Assembly (NCBI RefSeq): GCF_005047355.1
Contig: NZ_SUMC01000001.1
Location: 1-64,000 of the forward strand
Length of the DNA: 64,000 bases
Source of the DNA: Actinacidiphila oryziradicis
GTDB lineage: Bacteria > Actinomycetota > Actinomycetes > Streptomycetales > Streptomycetaceae
Direction of reading: 5' to 3'
The notes under the pieces are model-generated. The model had not been told where the DNA came from. It ran no database searches and saw only the letters and a program-made list of their open reading frames with translations. This document shows, in pieces, positions 1-8,827 of this stretch; position 1 is the first letter of the stretch, and every line of letters begins with the position of its first letter. A program made the position numbers and the translations under genes.

Positions 1-67
1 CGCAATATGGACTCGCGTTCCTGCACGCACAGCGGGTTCCCTTGACTCAACTGCCGCAACCTCCGGT

Positions 68-253
68 TCAGCGCAAAGTGATCATGATCTCACGATGCAC
101 TGACCAGTTGAGAGCGCCGAGTCCTGTGACGTAGCGGAGCTTGTCCGCGCAATGGTCGGCCACGAATTCGGCGAACTTGGCATGCCGCACGTCCATGCTG
201 ACGTTTAGGCTCTTGGCTGTCTGCGCCCAGTAGGCGTCATCGAAAGTTTTCAT
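68..253 (-). CDS. Small hypothetical protein of the comEC-inserted element
   Basis: A 61-residue protein that I do not recognise. The start is supported by GGGGA about 8 bases upstream of the ATG. The sequence is soluble and mixed alpha-like, with one cysteine and no membrane segment. It lies just downstream of another short gene on the same strand and probably shares its transcript. The base composition is less GC-rich than the chromosome, as is common for phage accessory genes. A function cannot be assigned. Confidence 0.45.
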   Translation of the reverse strand: MKTFDDAYWAQTAKSLNVSMDVRHAKFAEFVADHCADKLRYVTGLGALNWSVHREIMITLR

Positions 254-267
254 TTTCGGATCCCCGG

Positions 268-525
268 TTAGATGAAGTCGTTAGCAGCGTCAGCGCTCTT
301 GGCTGCAAAGTTCTTTTTGCGCGCTGTCGTGGCCGGGAGTTCATCACCGTTGCCGGCGTACAGGTCTCGCCGGAAGTTCGTGGCATCCGCTGTAGCTGCG
401 GCAAGCGCGAGCGTCGCGTGTACCTGTGCCAGCATTGCCGTTTCGATGGCGTCGGCGTACGCGCGTCCGCTCGAAACCTTTTCGGCTAGTTCTTCGGCGC
501 GTTGGTAGTGCTCATGGCCGTTCAT
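268..525 (-). CDS. Small helical phage-type hypothetical protein
   Basis: An 85-residue protein beginning MNGHEHYQRAEELAEKV. A longer upstream start is possible, but this ATG has a good AAAGGA site 6 bases before it. The N-terminal pattern EHYxxAEELxxK, followed by an Ala-rich helical stretch (AMLAQVHATLALAAAT), recalls short proteins found many times in Streptomyces phages and conjugative elements, where they have no known function. It lies in the same direction as the recombinase and probably in an accessory operon with the following 61-aa gene. Confidence 0.55.
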   Translation of the reverse strand: MNGHEHYQRAEELAEKVSSGRAYADAIETAMLAQVHATLALAAATADATNFRRDLYAGNGDELPATTARKKNFAAKSADAANDFI

Positions 526-1034
526 GGGGAAGTCCTTTGTGTGTGGCGGCGAAGTTTGGGAAACGCAAAAAGACCGCACCTAGGGAAACCGCCAAACCGG
601 GCCGCCACAGCCTGTTTGGGGGATCTACCTAGGTACGGCCTTCTCGGTACGCGAATATCAGCCGTTCGCGCGGCGGACATCTTGCGGGAGGGCTCATCGC
701 GTGGCGGCGCCCTCAGTTACTTTGTGACGAGCCAGCGGCCTGCCGCTTGCCCCTCTACTTATGGTTTCGCGAGTGAGCGGCCTGCAATTGGGAGCGCAAT
801 ACGGGCACAATAGGGCAATAGCATCGCTGGCAGCGGGAAAGCGAAAAGAATTGCCTTATAGGCTTTACTGTCCCTTTGCTATGTGTCCAGTATGTGAGAC
901 GGATAGCGCGTACATGCCATGTGACACTGCGGAATCCACGTACGCCTCTGTGCGGGCCTGGCAGCGCCCAGACGTCCGGATGTACCGACTACGGGCCTAC
1001 GGACGCCCAGTGGGCAGCCAGCGGGCATGCAAAG
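526..1034. other. Intergenic region without a convincing gene
   Basis: About 500 bp in which open frames on both strands lack the third-position GC bias of real genes here. It contains an inverted repeat TGTGGCGGC/GCCGCCACA at 540-548 and 601-609 and an unusually AT-rich patch at 820-900. On the minus strand that patch could hold a promoter for the two short genes to the left. I see no RNA gene or clear repeat family in it. Confidence 0.35.
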
Positions 1035-1062
1035 GGCCCCGGCGGGGATTCCCACCGGGGCC
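1035..1062 (-). terminator. Hairpin terminator after the recombinase operon
   Basis: A GGCCCCGG-type stem with a short ATT loop lies 13 bp beyond the stop codon of the minus-strand gene at 1076. The following minus-strand bases include a short T run. It probably ends the recombinase transcript. Confidence 0.7.
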
Positions 1063-1075
1063 GCTTGTGTCTCGC

Positions 1076-1513
1076 CTACTCCGCTATGACCGCCGGGAAG
1101 CCCGCGTATGCCATCTGTAGCGCTTCCACGCGCCGTATCCGCGCCCGGAGTTCATGGCTGTCCTCGCCGGCGCTTACGCGTGCCCACAGAGCGTCAGACT
1201 TGTGCAGCCAGACGAGCTGTTCTTGACGGCCGTACATCTCCGATACCGACTCCCCCGCGCACTCTGCGTCCCACTCCGCCATGTGGTCATCGAACCGCTG
1301 ATCTCCTAGGCCCACGAATCGCTCTCGTGCTTCCGCGCGGTGTTGCTCGGAGATTTCCGGTATCGGGTCCGTGGCTTCCCGCGCCGGCATTGCGCTCAAC
1401 TCGCCCGCGCGCAATGCGATTCGCTGTTCTGCCAGCGCGGCGAATCGCTGCCACTCCTCCTCCTGTGCCGCACGCCATTCCTCTCGCGCTTGCTCCGCAC
1501 GCTGAGCGCTCAT
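1076..1513 (-). CDS. Charged helical protein translationally coupled to the integrase
   Basis: A 145-residue protein whose ATG overlaps the recombinase stop as ATGA, so the two are almost certainly co-translated. The N-terminal 40 residues are a likely coiled coil rich in Arg, Glu and Ala (AEQAREEWRAAQEEEW). The rest is acidic and helical with no cysteine motif or membrane segment. No family was recognised. Its coupling to an integrase makes a role in recombination control (for example a directionality factor) possible, but that is only an inference from position, and some integrase-linked genes are unrelated. Confidence 0.6.
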   Translation of the reverse strand: MSAQRAEQAREEWRAAQEEEWQRFAALAEQRIALRAGELSAMPAREATDPIPEISEQHRAEARERFVGLGDQRFDDHMAEWDAECAGESVSEMYGRQEQLVWLHKSDALWARVSAGEDSHELRARIRRVEALQMAYAGFPAVIAE

Positions 1514-3228
1514 GATGTCGCCCCCTCACGGATGTTCAGCCGAGCCCCGATAACACGTACGTCAGGCCTGTCAGTCAGCGACTCAGACAGCGCGAGCAAC
1601 TCAGCTATCACGTCGTCCAGTTCGCCCCGCATGGTGAATCGTACGCGCGATTCGTCCAGCGTGCGCCATCCTCCGCGCGTTCCGCGCTTTACCGATAGGT
1701 GCGCGCCTGTGTTCACGAGCATTGCGCGTTTTCCCGCTGGGTCGGCATCACGCCACTTGTCAGCGACCTTACGGCCGGTCTTAATGATTTCTCGGCTTGG
1801 CTCGACCTTCGGCCGTGTCTCAAGTTCAGCTAGCCGAGCGTCCAGCGCATCCGCACGGCGCTGCCATGCCTGCTTTCCGGCGCTGGACTTCTGTTGCCCT
1901 TGCTGTTCCTGGTGCGCCTCATACTCCGCCAACGTGGCTTCAATTTCCGGCGCGGGATCGTATCCGGGTATCTCGCGCGTTTCTGTGTACTCCACTTGGC
2001 CGGCGAGCCGCAGAAATTCGCGCTCCGCGTACTCGTCTGCCCAATCCCGCTTGAGAGTCGCCCGACTGTCGCACGGCTTCCCCCGCGTGTACGAGCCGCA
2101 TTTGTAGGTCTCCGTCGTTGTGGTCGATTTGCTTGACGGCCGGTGCAGGTACATCCGTCCACCGCATCCCGCACACTCGATGACCCGCAGGAGTAGCGCC
2201 ACGGTGTCCGCGCGGTCCGTGTGCTTGTTGTCAACCGACCGGGCAGCGAACAGCGCGCCGATAGCGTCGAATTCCTCACGCGTCACGATCGGTTCGGCGG
2301 TTGCCATGACCGGACGTCCCTCGCTGTCCCGTACGGGCTTATCGCCGTGCGTCTTCCAGCCGAGCATGCGTTCCGACGTAAGGACGCTCTTAACGGTCCC
2401 GTGTCGCCACGCGAAACGCTCGCGGGTGACTGTCTCGCCTGCCTTGCCGCCGGTCTTCCCGCCGGTCTCACGGCCTTTCTTGAGAGACCAGTAATCCCGG
2501 GGCGAGGGGATGTCGTCTGTGTTGAGGCCCGTTGCGATTGCGGCGGCTGTCTTGCCGTCGATGAGTTCCTTCATGATGCGCTCAATCACGGGGACGGTTT
2601 CAGGGTCTTGCACAAGCGTCCATCCGCCACCTTCCAGCGGGGCGGGCATGTAGCCGTACGGCGGACGCGAGCCACGCCAGCGGAGAGACATCGTGCGCAT
2701 GGCTGCCTGTGCGCTGATGACGCGTTCACGGATCGATTGGGCTTCCATTTGGGCGGCGAACGCAAACAGTGTGACCATGAGTTGCGCCATGGGGTCGAGC
2801 GGGTTGCGGAAGTCCAGCACAAGCCTTCCGCCCGGGCCTTCCGCGAACACGATCATTTTGCGGTTATCGCGCGCCCAAGTGCTCAGTTTCTGCATGTCGT
2901 CCATCGAGCGAACGGCACGATCGAAACGCCAGAAGCACAGCGCGTCAAAATCATCCGGCCGACGTAGCCAGGCGCCCAATTCCGGCCGCTCGAATGGCGT
3001 TGTCTTGCTCGCTGACACGCCCAGGTCTACGGCTTCCCTGTCGGCAAGGTCGATACCGAGTGCTGCGGCGGCTCCGCCGTTGGCTTCCCGCTGCCGGTCG
3101 GGTGACGTGGTCTCGTCGGTTAGGACGCTGAGACGGAGCGCTGACACGCCCCTGAGCTGTGTGGTGGCCATACCCTTTATATGGTGAGTGAGCGGCCTAC
3201 CCGTGCTGACCTGCGGTTTTGGTGCCAT
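1510..3228 (-). CDS. Large serine recombinase (integrase) of the comEC-inserted element
   Basis: A 572-residue large serine recombinase. Such enzymes recombine attP with attB through a covalent phosphoserine link and need no host factor. The N-terminal catalytic domain has the nucleophile in LRLSVLTDETTSPDRQ (about residues 30-45) and the following FWRFDRAVRSMDDM block. The recombinase domain begins around PPYGYMP. A zinc ribbon CAGCGG...C...C lies near residues 355-395, followed by a coiled-coil segment (EIEATLAEYEAHQEQQ). The full length fits the family. The first ATG is preferred because GGAG lies 11 bases before it; an internal ATG at 3171 is possible. The gene starts about 30 bp from the comEC junction and is coupled to the next gene by ATGA. 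Confidence 0.93.
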   Translation of the reverse strand: MAPKPQVSTGRPLTHHIKGMATTQLRGVSALRLSVLTDETTSPDRQREANGGAAAALGIDLADREAVDLGVSASKTTPFERPELGAWLRRPDDFDALCFWRFDRAVRSMDDMQKLSTWARDNRKMIVFAEGPGGRLVLDFRNPLDPMAQLMVTLFAFAAQMEAQSIRERVISAQAAMRTMSLRWRGSRPPYGYMPAPLEGGGWTLVQDPETVPVIERIMKELIDGKTAAAIATGLNTDDIPSPRDYWSLKKGRETGGKTGGKAGETVTRERFAWRHGTVKSVLTSERMLGWKTHGDKPVRDSEGRPVMATAEPIVTREEFDAIGALFAARSVDNKHTDRADTVALLLRVIECAGCGGRMYLHRPSSKSTTTTETYKCGSYTRGKPCDSRATLKRDWADEYAEREFLRLAGQVEYTETREIPGYDPAPEIEATLAEYEAHQEQQGQQKSSAGKQAWQRRADALDARLAELETRPKVEPSREIIKTGRKVADKWRDADPAGKRAMLVNTGAHLSVKRGTRGGWRTLDESRVRFTMRGELDDVIAELLALSESLTDRPDVRVIGARLNIREGATS

Positions 3229-3246
3229 CGTGGCACGCTCCTAGAA

Positions 3247-5724
3247 CTACAAGTTGGGAGCGTACGGGTTGTCGGCTCCGCAGGAAATGACGGCGAGGCG
3301 GGGGCGGAGGCGGGCGAGAAGCGCCGGGTCCTGGTAGGCGGAGCCATGATGGGCGACTTTCAAAACGTCGATACGGACGAGGCCGGGGGTGGTGGCGAGG
3401 AGGCGCTGCTGGGCGGCGGGTTCGAGGTCGCCGAGGAGGAGCAGGGTGAGGCCGGCGGTGCGGACCAGGAGGGTGACGGAGGCATCGTTGGGCCCGTCGT
3501 CGGGAAGGACGCCGGGGGCGGCTGGGGGCCAGAGGACCTGCCAGTCCAGGGGGCCGAGACGGCGGCGCTCCCCGGCGGCCGCCCGGAGGAGGGGGATGTG
3601 GGCGGCGGCTGCCAGGCGGCGGACGAATGCGACCTGACCGGGCGGTTCGTCGAGGGTCGTGGTCTCGATGGCCCCGACTGCGCGGCCCCGCAGAACGCCG
3701 GGGAGGCCGTCAACGTGATCGGCGTGAAAATGCGTCAGAAGTAGCAGCGGGATGGTTCTTACGCCGAGGGTGCGCAGGCAGCGGTCGGCGAGGGCGGGTT
3801 CGGGGCCGGTGTCGATGACCACGGCGGTGCCGTCGCCTGCGGAGAGCACCAGGGCGTCGCCCTGGCCCACGTCGCAGACGACCAGTCGCCAGCCGGGTGG
3901 CGGCCAGCCGGTGATGGCTCTCGGGATGGGGACGGGACGGAGCACCGCCAGGAGCAGGATGAGCACGGCGGCCGTGCACAGCCAGGGGTGGCGCAGGAGG
4001 CGGCGCGCGAAGGCGACGACCAGCACTGTCACCGTCGCCAGGGCGAGGGCGCCGGGCCAGCTGCCCGGCCAGTCGACCGAGGCGCCGGGGAGGGCGGCAC
4101 CCCGCCGGGCCACGATGACGATCCAGCCGGTGGGCCAGCCCGCCAGCCAGGCCAGGGCTTTGGCGACGGGTATGGCGAGCGGGGCGGCCGCCAGCGCGGC
4201 GAAGCCGAGCACTGTGGCGGGGGCGACGGCGAGTTCGGCGAGGAGGTTGCAGGGGATGGCGACCAGGCTGACATGCGCGGCGAGCACGGCCACGACCGGC
4301 GCGCAGACCGCTTGGGCGGCAGCGGCGGCGGCGAGGACTTCCGCGAGGCGGGGCGGGACCCGACGACGCTGGAGGGCGGCACTCCAACGCGGCGCGATGG
4401 TGAGGAGGGCGGCGGTGGCGAGGACGGAGAGCAGGAAGCCGTAGGAGCGGGCCAGCCAGGGGTCGTAGAGGAGGAGCAGGAGTACGGCCGTGGCGAGAGC
4501 GGGGATGAGGGTGCGGCGGCGGCCGGTGCCGATGGCGAGGAGGGTGATGAGGCCGCACGCGGCGGCCCGCAGCACGCTCGGGTCGGGGCGGCAGACGACG
4601 ACGAAGCCGATGGTGAGCACCCCGCCGAGGACTGCGGTGACACGGAGCGGGATGCCGATGCGCGGTGCGAGGCCACGGCGTTCGGCACGGATGGCGATCC
4701 CCGGCGGGCCGATGAGCAGCATCAACAAAATAGCCAGATTTGAGCCGCTTACAGCCGTGAGGTGTGTGAGGTCGGTTGTCTGGAATGCCTCCTGGAGCTC
4801 TGGGGTGATGCGGGACGTGTCGCCGGTGACCAGGCCCGGGAGCAGTGCGCGGGCGTCGGGCGGCAGATGATCGGTGGCGGTGCGGAGCCCCGCGCGGAGG
4901 CGGCCGGCTTCGCGCTGGGTCGAGGTGGGCGCGCCGGTGATCCTGGGCGCCCCGTGGACGGAGAGTACGGCTGCGATACGGTCACCGGGGCGCGTGGATG
5001 GTGCCAGCCGGGCCTGCACGGCGATCCGGGTCGTCGGTAGCAACCGCAGCCAGGCGGCGACCGGTTGACCGGCGATGACGAGGACGGGGGTACGGACGGC
5101 TGTCGTCCTGCCCTCGGCCGTGACCCGCACCGCGTCCGCTTGCACAACGACCGCCGCCGGCGCCCGGGCCGCGCCCCGGACTTGGGGGCGGAGGGTGCGT
5201 GGGTCGCCGGTGAGGAGCAGCTCGACGCGCGCATGCCCATGTTGGGCGGCGAGCCGGGGGACGGGGCCGCGATGCAGATCGGCTGTGTGCAGGGCCGCCG
5301 CGGCGGTGGCGGTGGCGGCACAGAGCAGGGTCATGGCGGCGGGTAAGCCCAGGGCTTGTCCGGCGGCTGCGGTCCGTATGCCTGCGACGCGGCCTGGTGC
5401 CGACTGTGCCGCTCGCTCGGACCGCGTTCCTGTGGTCGGAACGCACCAGGCGGCGGGCCTGGAGCCAGGGGCGTCCAGGCGGCGCGGCATGAGCAGAAGC
5501 AACGCCACGAGGACGGCGGCACCGGCGCAGACGGCTGCCGCCTTGCCGGGTGCCCCAAGGGTCAGCGCCGCTGCGATCCACGCGGCGATGGCGGGCGGCA
5601 CGAGCCGGTAGTCGGGTGGCCCGTCCTGGTGGGGGTCGGAGGCACCGAGCCGTGAGGCGGCTGCCGCGTGCACCGCGAGGCGGGCCGGACCTCCTTGGTC
5701 TGGCGTCTGCGTCGTGGCCGTCAT
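3247..5724 (-). pseudogene. comEC: comEC, DNA-uptake channel protein, 3' end cut off by an element
   Basis: ComEC/Rec2 forms the inner-membrane DNA channel in natural transformation; its role in Streptomyces is not established. The 825 residues left cover an N-terminal membrane/OB-type region, the Competence domain with many membrane helices (about residues 290-560, starting near LLPGLVTGD), and a C-terminal metallo-beta-lactamase domain with THFHADHVDG and LKVAHHGS. The reading stops after GADNPY, before the conserved GHP motif, so only the last few tens of residues are replaced by four foreign ones. The start ATG overlaps the comEA stop (ATGA), so comEC should be translationally coupled to comEA, which is itself split. 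A truncated product may still fold; calling it inactive is inference. Confidence 0.85.
3255..3270. other. Attachment-site junction in comEC
   Basis: To the right of about 3262 the minus-strand reading gives family-typical ComEC sequence up to GADNPY. To the left the frame reads APNL and stops, instead of the expected GHP motif. The junction lies within or next to the palindromic CGTACG at 3261-3266. The exact crossover dinucleotide cannot be fixed because the other junction is outside the window. Confidence 0.65.
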
Positions 5725-5765
5725 GGCCGGACCAGTGGCTTGAGGTCGGCGAAGCGGCGGTCGCC
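5721..5765 (-). pseudogene. comEA: comEA 3' fragment, last 15 codons
   Basis: The minus strand reads GDRRFADLKPLVRP followed by TGA, the typical end of a ComEA helix-hairpin-helix domain, and the stop overlaps the comEC ATG. The remaining comEA codons are at 31091-31945, where the frame ends at TGIGD plus four foreign residues. Joining TGIG to DRRF restores a perfect family sequence. This short piece is therefore the host side of the left attachment site of the 25-kb element. Confidence 0.9.
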
Positions 5766-5770
5766 CAAGG
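5756..5770. other. Left attachment junction of the comEA element
   Basis: Host comEA sequence lies left of TCGCC (5761-5765) and element sequence lies right of it. The same five bases lie at the right junction. A short core is normal for large serine recombinases, whose crossover is only 2 bp. Confidence 0.8.
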
Positions 5771-5882
5771 GGCAGTTAAGCCCCAAAGGTGATCAGCGAC
5801 AACGCAAGCGGCCCCAGGTCGGCGCTACCAACGCCGGTCCCAGGGCCTGACCGGAACACCTGACGAAACCAGGAGTCCAGCT

Positions 5883-6347
5883 GTGCTTCAGCTTCTCATG
5901 CGTCACCGGGGTGCACGCCAGACCGCCCCGCGCCGCGTCTTCTCCATCCTTACCGCTGCGGTCCGCTCGGTCGTCTCCCCGGCCGCCCTGGTCCGCGAGC
6001 AGGCGCCCACCACCGCCCCGGACCCGACGGACGTGTACGCCGCCGACGACATGCCGGCTGTCGAGACCATCGCCGCCGCTGCGGCTGAGTTCGAGCGGTC
6101 CGCTGACCAGGCCCGCCGTGCGGACCGCGGCAAGCGCGCCGCGAAGAAGGTCCTCGACAAGCTGCCGTCCGGCACCTACAACGGCTGGAAAGTCTTCCGT
6201 ACCCCGTCGTCGCGGAGCACCCCGGATCTGGCGGAGATCACCCGCATCTTCAAGGCGAATGGCCTCGGCAAGGTCCCGATGCGCCCCTGCAGCCCGTCCC
6301 TCAATGTCGAGCGCGTCGAGGCCCTGGTGCTGGCGGAGGTGGCGTGA
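5883..6347 (+). CDS. Hypothetical protein, first gene of the transfer operon
   Basis: A 154-residue protein that I do not recognise. The GTG start has CAGGAG seven bases upstream. The N-terminus is basic. The middle is acidic and Ala-rich with a likely helix (IAAAAAEFERSADQARRADRGKRAAKKVL), and the C-terminus is compact, ending LVLAEVA. It overlaps the next gene by a few bases and starts the rightward operon of the element. It has no membrane segment or cysteine cluster. Position suggests a plasmid-type accessory or DNA-binding role, without direct support. Confidence 0.6.
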   Translation: MLQLLMRHRGARQTAPRRVFSILTAAVRSVVSPAALVREQAPTTAPDPTDVYAADDMPAVETIAAAAAEFERSADQARRADRGKRAAKKVLDKLPSGTYNGWKVFRTPSSRSTPDLAEITRIFKANGLGKVPMRPCSPSLNVERVEALVLAEVA

Positions 6348-6610
6348 TGAGCGACCTCACCCCCGACGTGATCGCCCTGCTCGCCGCCGTCGTCGAGGCC
6401 CTGGGCATTCCGATGGCCGACACCACCGAAGACCACCACGCCCGCGCCGAAATCCTCGACGCCCGCGCCAGCGACGCCCGGATCATCCTCGCCGCCGCCA
6501 TCAGGGGCGACCACGTCGCGGTCGAGCAGCTGCGCGGCTGGACCGCCGACCGGCCCGTCACCTACGCCGTCTGGGTACCCGAGCAGTCCGAGGGCGGTGA
6601 GCCCCGATGA
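6344..6610 (+). CDS. Small hypothetical protein
   Basis: An 88-residue acidic, helical protein (start GTG at 6344 or ATG at 6347, overlapping the previous stop). It resembles the small ungrouped proteins that surround the transfer genes of Streptomyces conjugative elements. Its stop overlaps the ATG of the following gene as ATGA, so the set 5883-7178 is probably translated as a coupled series. No motif was found. Confidence 0.6.
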   Translation: MMSDLTPDVIALLAAVVEALGIPMADTTEDHHARAEILDARASDARIILAAAIRGDHVAVEQLRGWTADRPVTYAVWVPEQSEGGEPR

Positions 6611-6990
6611 CCGCCCGCCGCATCGTCCACATCGACACCCTCGACGCGGATCTCGTCAGCGTCCGCTGCCCCGACTGGTGCAACGGCGAGTTCCACCAGG
6701 TCGGCGGCTACCGGACCGACATCACGCACACCTCCGACGACACCGAGCTCACCGTCGACACCGACCGCGGCCCCGTGCTGCTGCTCGGCCTGTCCCTGGA
6801 ATCCCGCCCGTTCACCGAACGGCCGCCCGGCACCGGGGTGTTCGTCAACGTCGAGATCGGCGGCGACAACTATCCGCACGACGTCGCCGGCCTCGAGCGC
6901 CTCGCCGACCAGATCGCCGCCCTCCCCGACCGGATCCGCGAGCAGGCCCGCCAGCTCGCCGCCCTGCAGGCCGAGGAGGGCGAGCTGTGA
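6607..6990 (+). CDS. DUF6907-like protein
   Basis: A 127-residue protein with CPDWCNGEFH near the N-terminus, histidines further on, and a C-terminal helix (LERLADQIAALPDRIREQARQL). This Cys-Trp-Cys...His layout resembles DUF6907, a small family common on actinobacterial mobile elements and of unknown function; the family name is from memory. The protein at 27628-28137 in the same element has a similar layout, so two divergent copies are likely. The gene is coupled to its neighbours by ATGA and GTGA overlaps. Confidence 0.6.
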   Translation: MTARRIVHIDTLDADLVSVRCPDWCNGEFHQVGGYRTDITHTSDDTELTVDTDRGPVLLLGLSLESRPFTERPPGTGVFVNVEIGGDNYPHDVAGLERLADQIAALPDRIREQARQLAALQAEEGEL

Positions 6991-7178
6991 GCCGCTTCCC
7001 GATCCCCCGCCCGACCGAGGACGCCGCTGTCACGTCGGCGGCCCGCACCACCGCGCCGCTGCCGCCCGTCGACGTGCTGTTCGACCGCCTCGTCACCGCC
7101 TACGCGCTTCGTGACCGGCGGGGCCTGCAGCGCTTCGGCCTCGCCATCGTCCGCAGCTCCGGCGGCCCGCTCCGCTAA
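6987..7178 (+). CDS. Small hypothetical protein, GTG start
   Basis: A 63-residue protein starting at a GTG that overlaps the previous stop (GTGA). It begins VSRFPIPRPTED and ends in a basic helix (ALRDRRGLQRFGLAIV). GC3 bias supports coding. I see no known motif. It ends the first coupled gene group; an inverted repeat of GC-rich bases follows at about 7183-7212. Confidence 0.55.
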   Translation: MSRFPIPRPTEDAAVTSAARTTAPLPPVDVLFDRLVTAYALRDRRGLQRFGLAIVRSSGGPLR

Positions 7179-7235
7179 CCGTCCCGTGCCCCGCCCGCAC
7201 GCCGGGCGGGGCCCCTATCCCGTGAAGGGAATCTG

Positions 7236-7427
7236 ATGAAGCGCTGGTTCCTGCTCGGCGCCCTCGCCGCCGTGCTCGTCACGCATCCCGCCATCGCCGC
7301 CGCGCTGCTCGCCGTGGTCGGCACTCTCGCCGTCACCGCCGCCGCGCAGCCCGTCGTCCTCGGCTTCGTCGCCGGCCTGATCCTCCGCCCGCGCATCGAC
7401 CGCCGTCTCCCCCGGAGCCTCCGATGA
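7236..7427 (+). CDS. Small membrane protein (Spd-type candidate)
   Basis: A 63-residue protein that is almost entirely hydrophobic, with two likely membrane helices (FLLGALAAVLVTHPAIAAAL and PVVLGFVAGLIL) and a basic tail (RPRIDRRLPRSLR). GAAGGGA precedes the ATG. In Streptomyces conjugative plasmids small hydrophobic Spd proteins lie beside the transfer gene and act in spread of the plasmid through the mycelium. Placement here fits that role, but it is inferred from size and context. The stop overlaps the next start. Confidence 0.6.
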   Translation: MKRWFLLGALAAVLVTHPAIAAALLAVVGTLAVTAAAQPVVLGFVAGLILRPRIDRRLPRSLR

Positions 7428-8827
7428 ACCTCGCCGTACTCGCCGACTGGGCGCGTACTCACCCGTACCCGACCGCTGTACTCGGTGTACTCGCCGGTGT
7501 ACTCGCCTACGCCGCACGCCGGGTACGCCGCTCCCTCGGACACGTCCCCGGGGCGGTCGTCATGGCCGCGATCGGCGCCATGGTGTCGACGGCGTACTCG
7601 GCTGACACCAGCTGGAATTTCGCCCGCGACCACCTCCACATGACCAGTGCCTCCGAGCGTGGCGTGATGTTCGCCGCTGCCGAAATCGGCCTCTTCAGCA
7701 TGGCGCTCATGGCCCGCCAGAATCTCCGTACTCAGGGTGCGCCGGGTACGCCGGGCGTACTCGTCTGGGTCGTCACCGGCATCATGGTGATCCCCGCGTA
7801 CTCCGAGTCCGGGTTCATCGCGGGCACCGTGCGGGCGTTCGTCGGCCCCATCATGGCCGCGCTGCTCTGGCACCTCGCGATGGGCATCGAGCTGCGGCAC
7901 GCCACTGGCGACGACTCGCAGTCGCTGCCCGCTGTCCTGGCCCGTGAGCTGCGCGAACGCCTCCTGTCGCGGTTCGGTCTGGCGGTGCGCGGCCGGGACG
8001 CTGCGCAGATCACCCGGGACCGCTGGACCGGCATCGCCACCCGTCGCGCCGCGCACCTCGCCGACCTCGAAGCAGCAGGCGCCCGTACCCGCCGGGTACG
8101 CCGTGCCCGCCGCCGCCTGGCCGCCGCCGTCGACCGCACCGACGCGGGTGTACTCGTCGAGCAGCGGGCCGTACTCCTCGAGCGCATCGCCGCCTACCGG
8201 CACGCCTCCGGGCTGGCGTCGGTGGAGCTGCCGTCGCCGTGGCAGATGCCAGTCGCGGTGGTCGACGTTGAGCGCGTGCCCGCCCCCGAGGTACAGGCCG
8301 TCGAGGTGTACCCGCAGCTTCTGGCGGCCGTACCCGAGGCGTACCCGGCCGTGACCGAGGGTGAGAAAACTCCGGCAGATCTGCCACCGTTTCCGGGCGC
8401 AGTACTCGCTGCCGAGTCGCCGCGCACCCGGGTCGAGGTACGCGCCGAGTACACCCCCGAGTACGCGCCCGAGCCCGAAGAGGACGACAGTCCCCCGCCC
8501 CCGGGCGAAGACACCTACACCGCCACCGCCCGCGCCGAGTATCACGACGGCCTCGCCGCCGGCCGGGCCCCGTCCATCCGCGCCCTCAAGAACCGGTTCG
8601 CCATCGGCCAGCCCCGCGCCGAACGGATCCGCAGCGAGCTGGAGAACACCGCGCCGCCCGGCTTCGTCCACCACATCGACATCGCCCGCGCCGCCCTCCG
8701 CTCCACCCCCGGGCTGACCGGCGGCGAGCTGGCCCTACTCCTCGGCGGCGAACAGCCCTACTACGGCGCCCCCTACGCCGACCGCGTTCTGGCCGCCGCC
8801 CGCAACGACCTGGAGCCGACCCGATGA
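7424..8827 (+). CDS. Spread-type membrane protein with long cytosolic tail
   Basis: A 467-residue protein with about four membrane helices in the first 160 residues (TAVLGVLAGVLAYAA, VPGAVVMAAIGAMVS, FAAAEIGLFSMALM, GTVRAFVGPIMAALLWHL). A charged coiled-coil segment and a Pro/Glu-rich linker follow. The C-terminal domain (about 375-467) has SIRALKNRFAIGQPRAERI, which looks like a small helix-turn-helix. A membrane N-terminus with a DNA-binding-like tail is common for SpdB-type proteins near tra genes. The coding DNA is exceptionally rich in the tetramer GTAC in all three frames, unlike its neighbours. It overlaps the genes before and after by ATGA. Confidence 0.7.
   Translation: MNLAVLADWARTHPYPTAVLGVLAGVLAYAARRVRRSLGHVPGAVVMAAIGAMVSTAYSADTSWNFARDHLHMTSASERGVMFAAAEIGLFSMALMARQNLRTQGAPGTPGVLVWVVTGIMVIPAYSESGFIAGTVRAFVGPIMAALLWHLAMGIELRHATGDDSQSLPAVLARELRERLLSRFGLAVRGRDAAQITRDRWTGIATRRAAHLADLEAAGARTRRVRRARRRLAAAVDRTDAGVLVEQRAVLLERIAAYRHASGLASVELPSPWQMPVAVVDVERVPAPEVQAVEVYPQLLAAVPEAYPAVTEGEKTPADLPPFPGAVLAAESPRTRVEVRAEYTPEYAPEPEEDDSPPPPGEDTYTATARAEYHDGLAAGRAPSIRALKNRFAIGQPRAERIRSELENTAPPGFVHHIDIARAALRSTPGLTGGELALLLGGEQPYYGAPYADRVLAAARNDLEPTR

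Larger units (their letters stand above)
1..3263. mobile_element. Right end of a serine-integrase element inserted in comEC
   Basis: This is the right-hand part of an integrated phage-like element; its other end lies off the left of the window. It holds a large serine recombinase whose start codon is about 30 bp from the point where comEC coding sequence ends, the usual place for an integrase beside its attachment site. Leftward of it are a translationally coupled helical protein and two short phage-like genes. The comEC frame changes from expected family sequence to unrelated sequence just after residues NPY, at about 3262. Whether the element is a prophage or a plasmid-like element cannot be told from this part. 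Confidence 0.75.
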
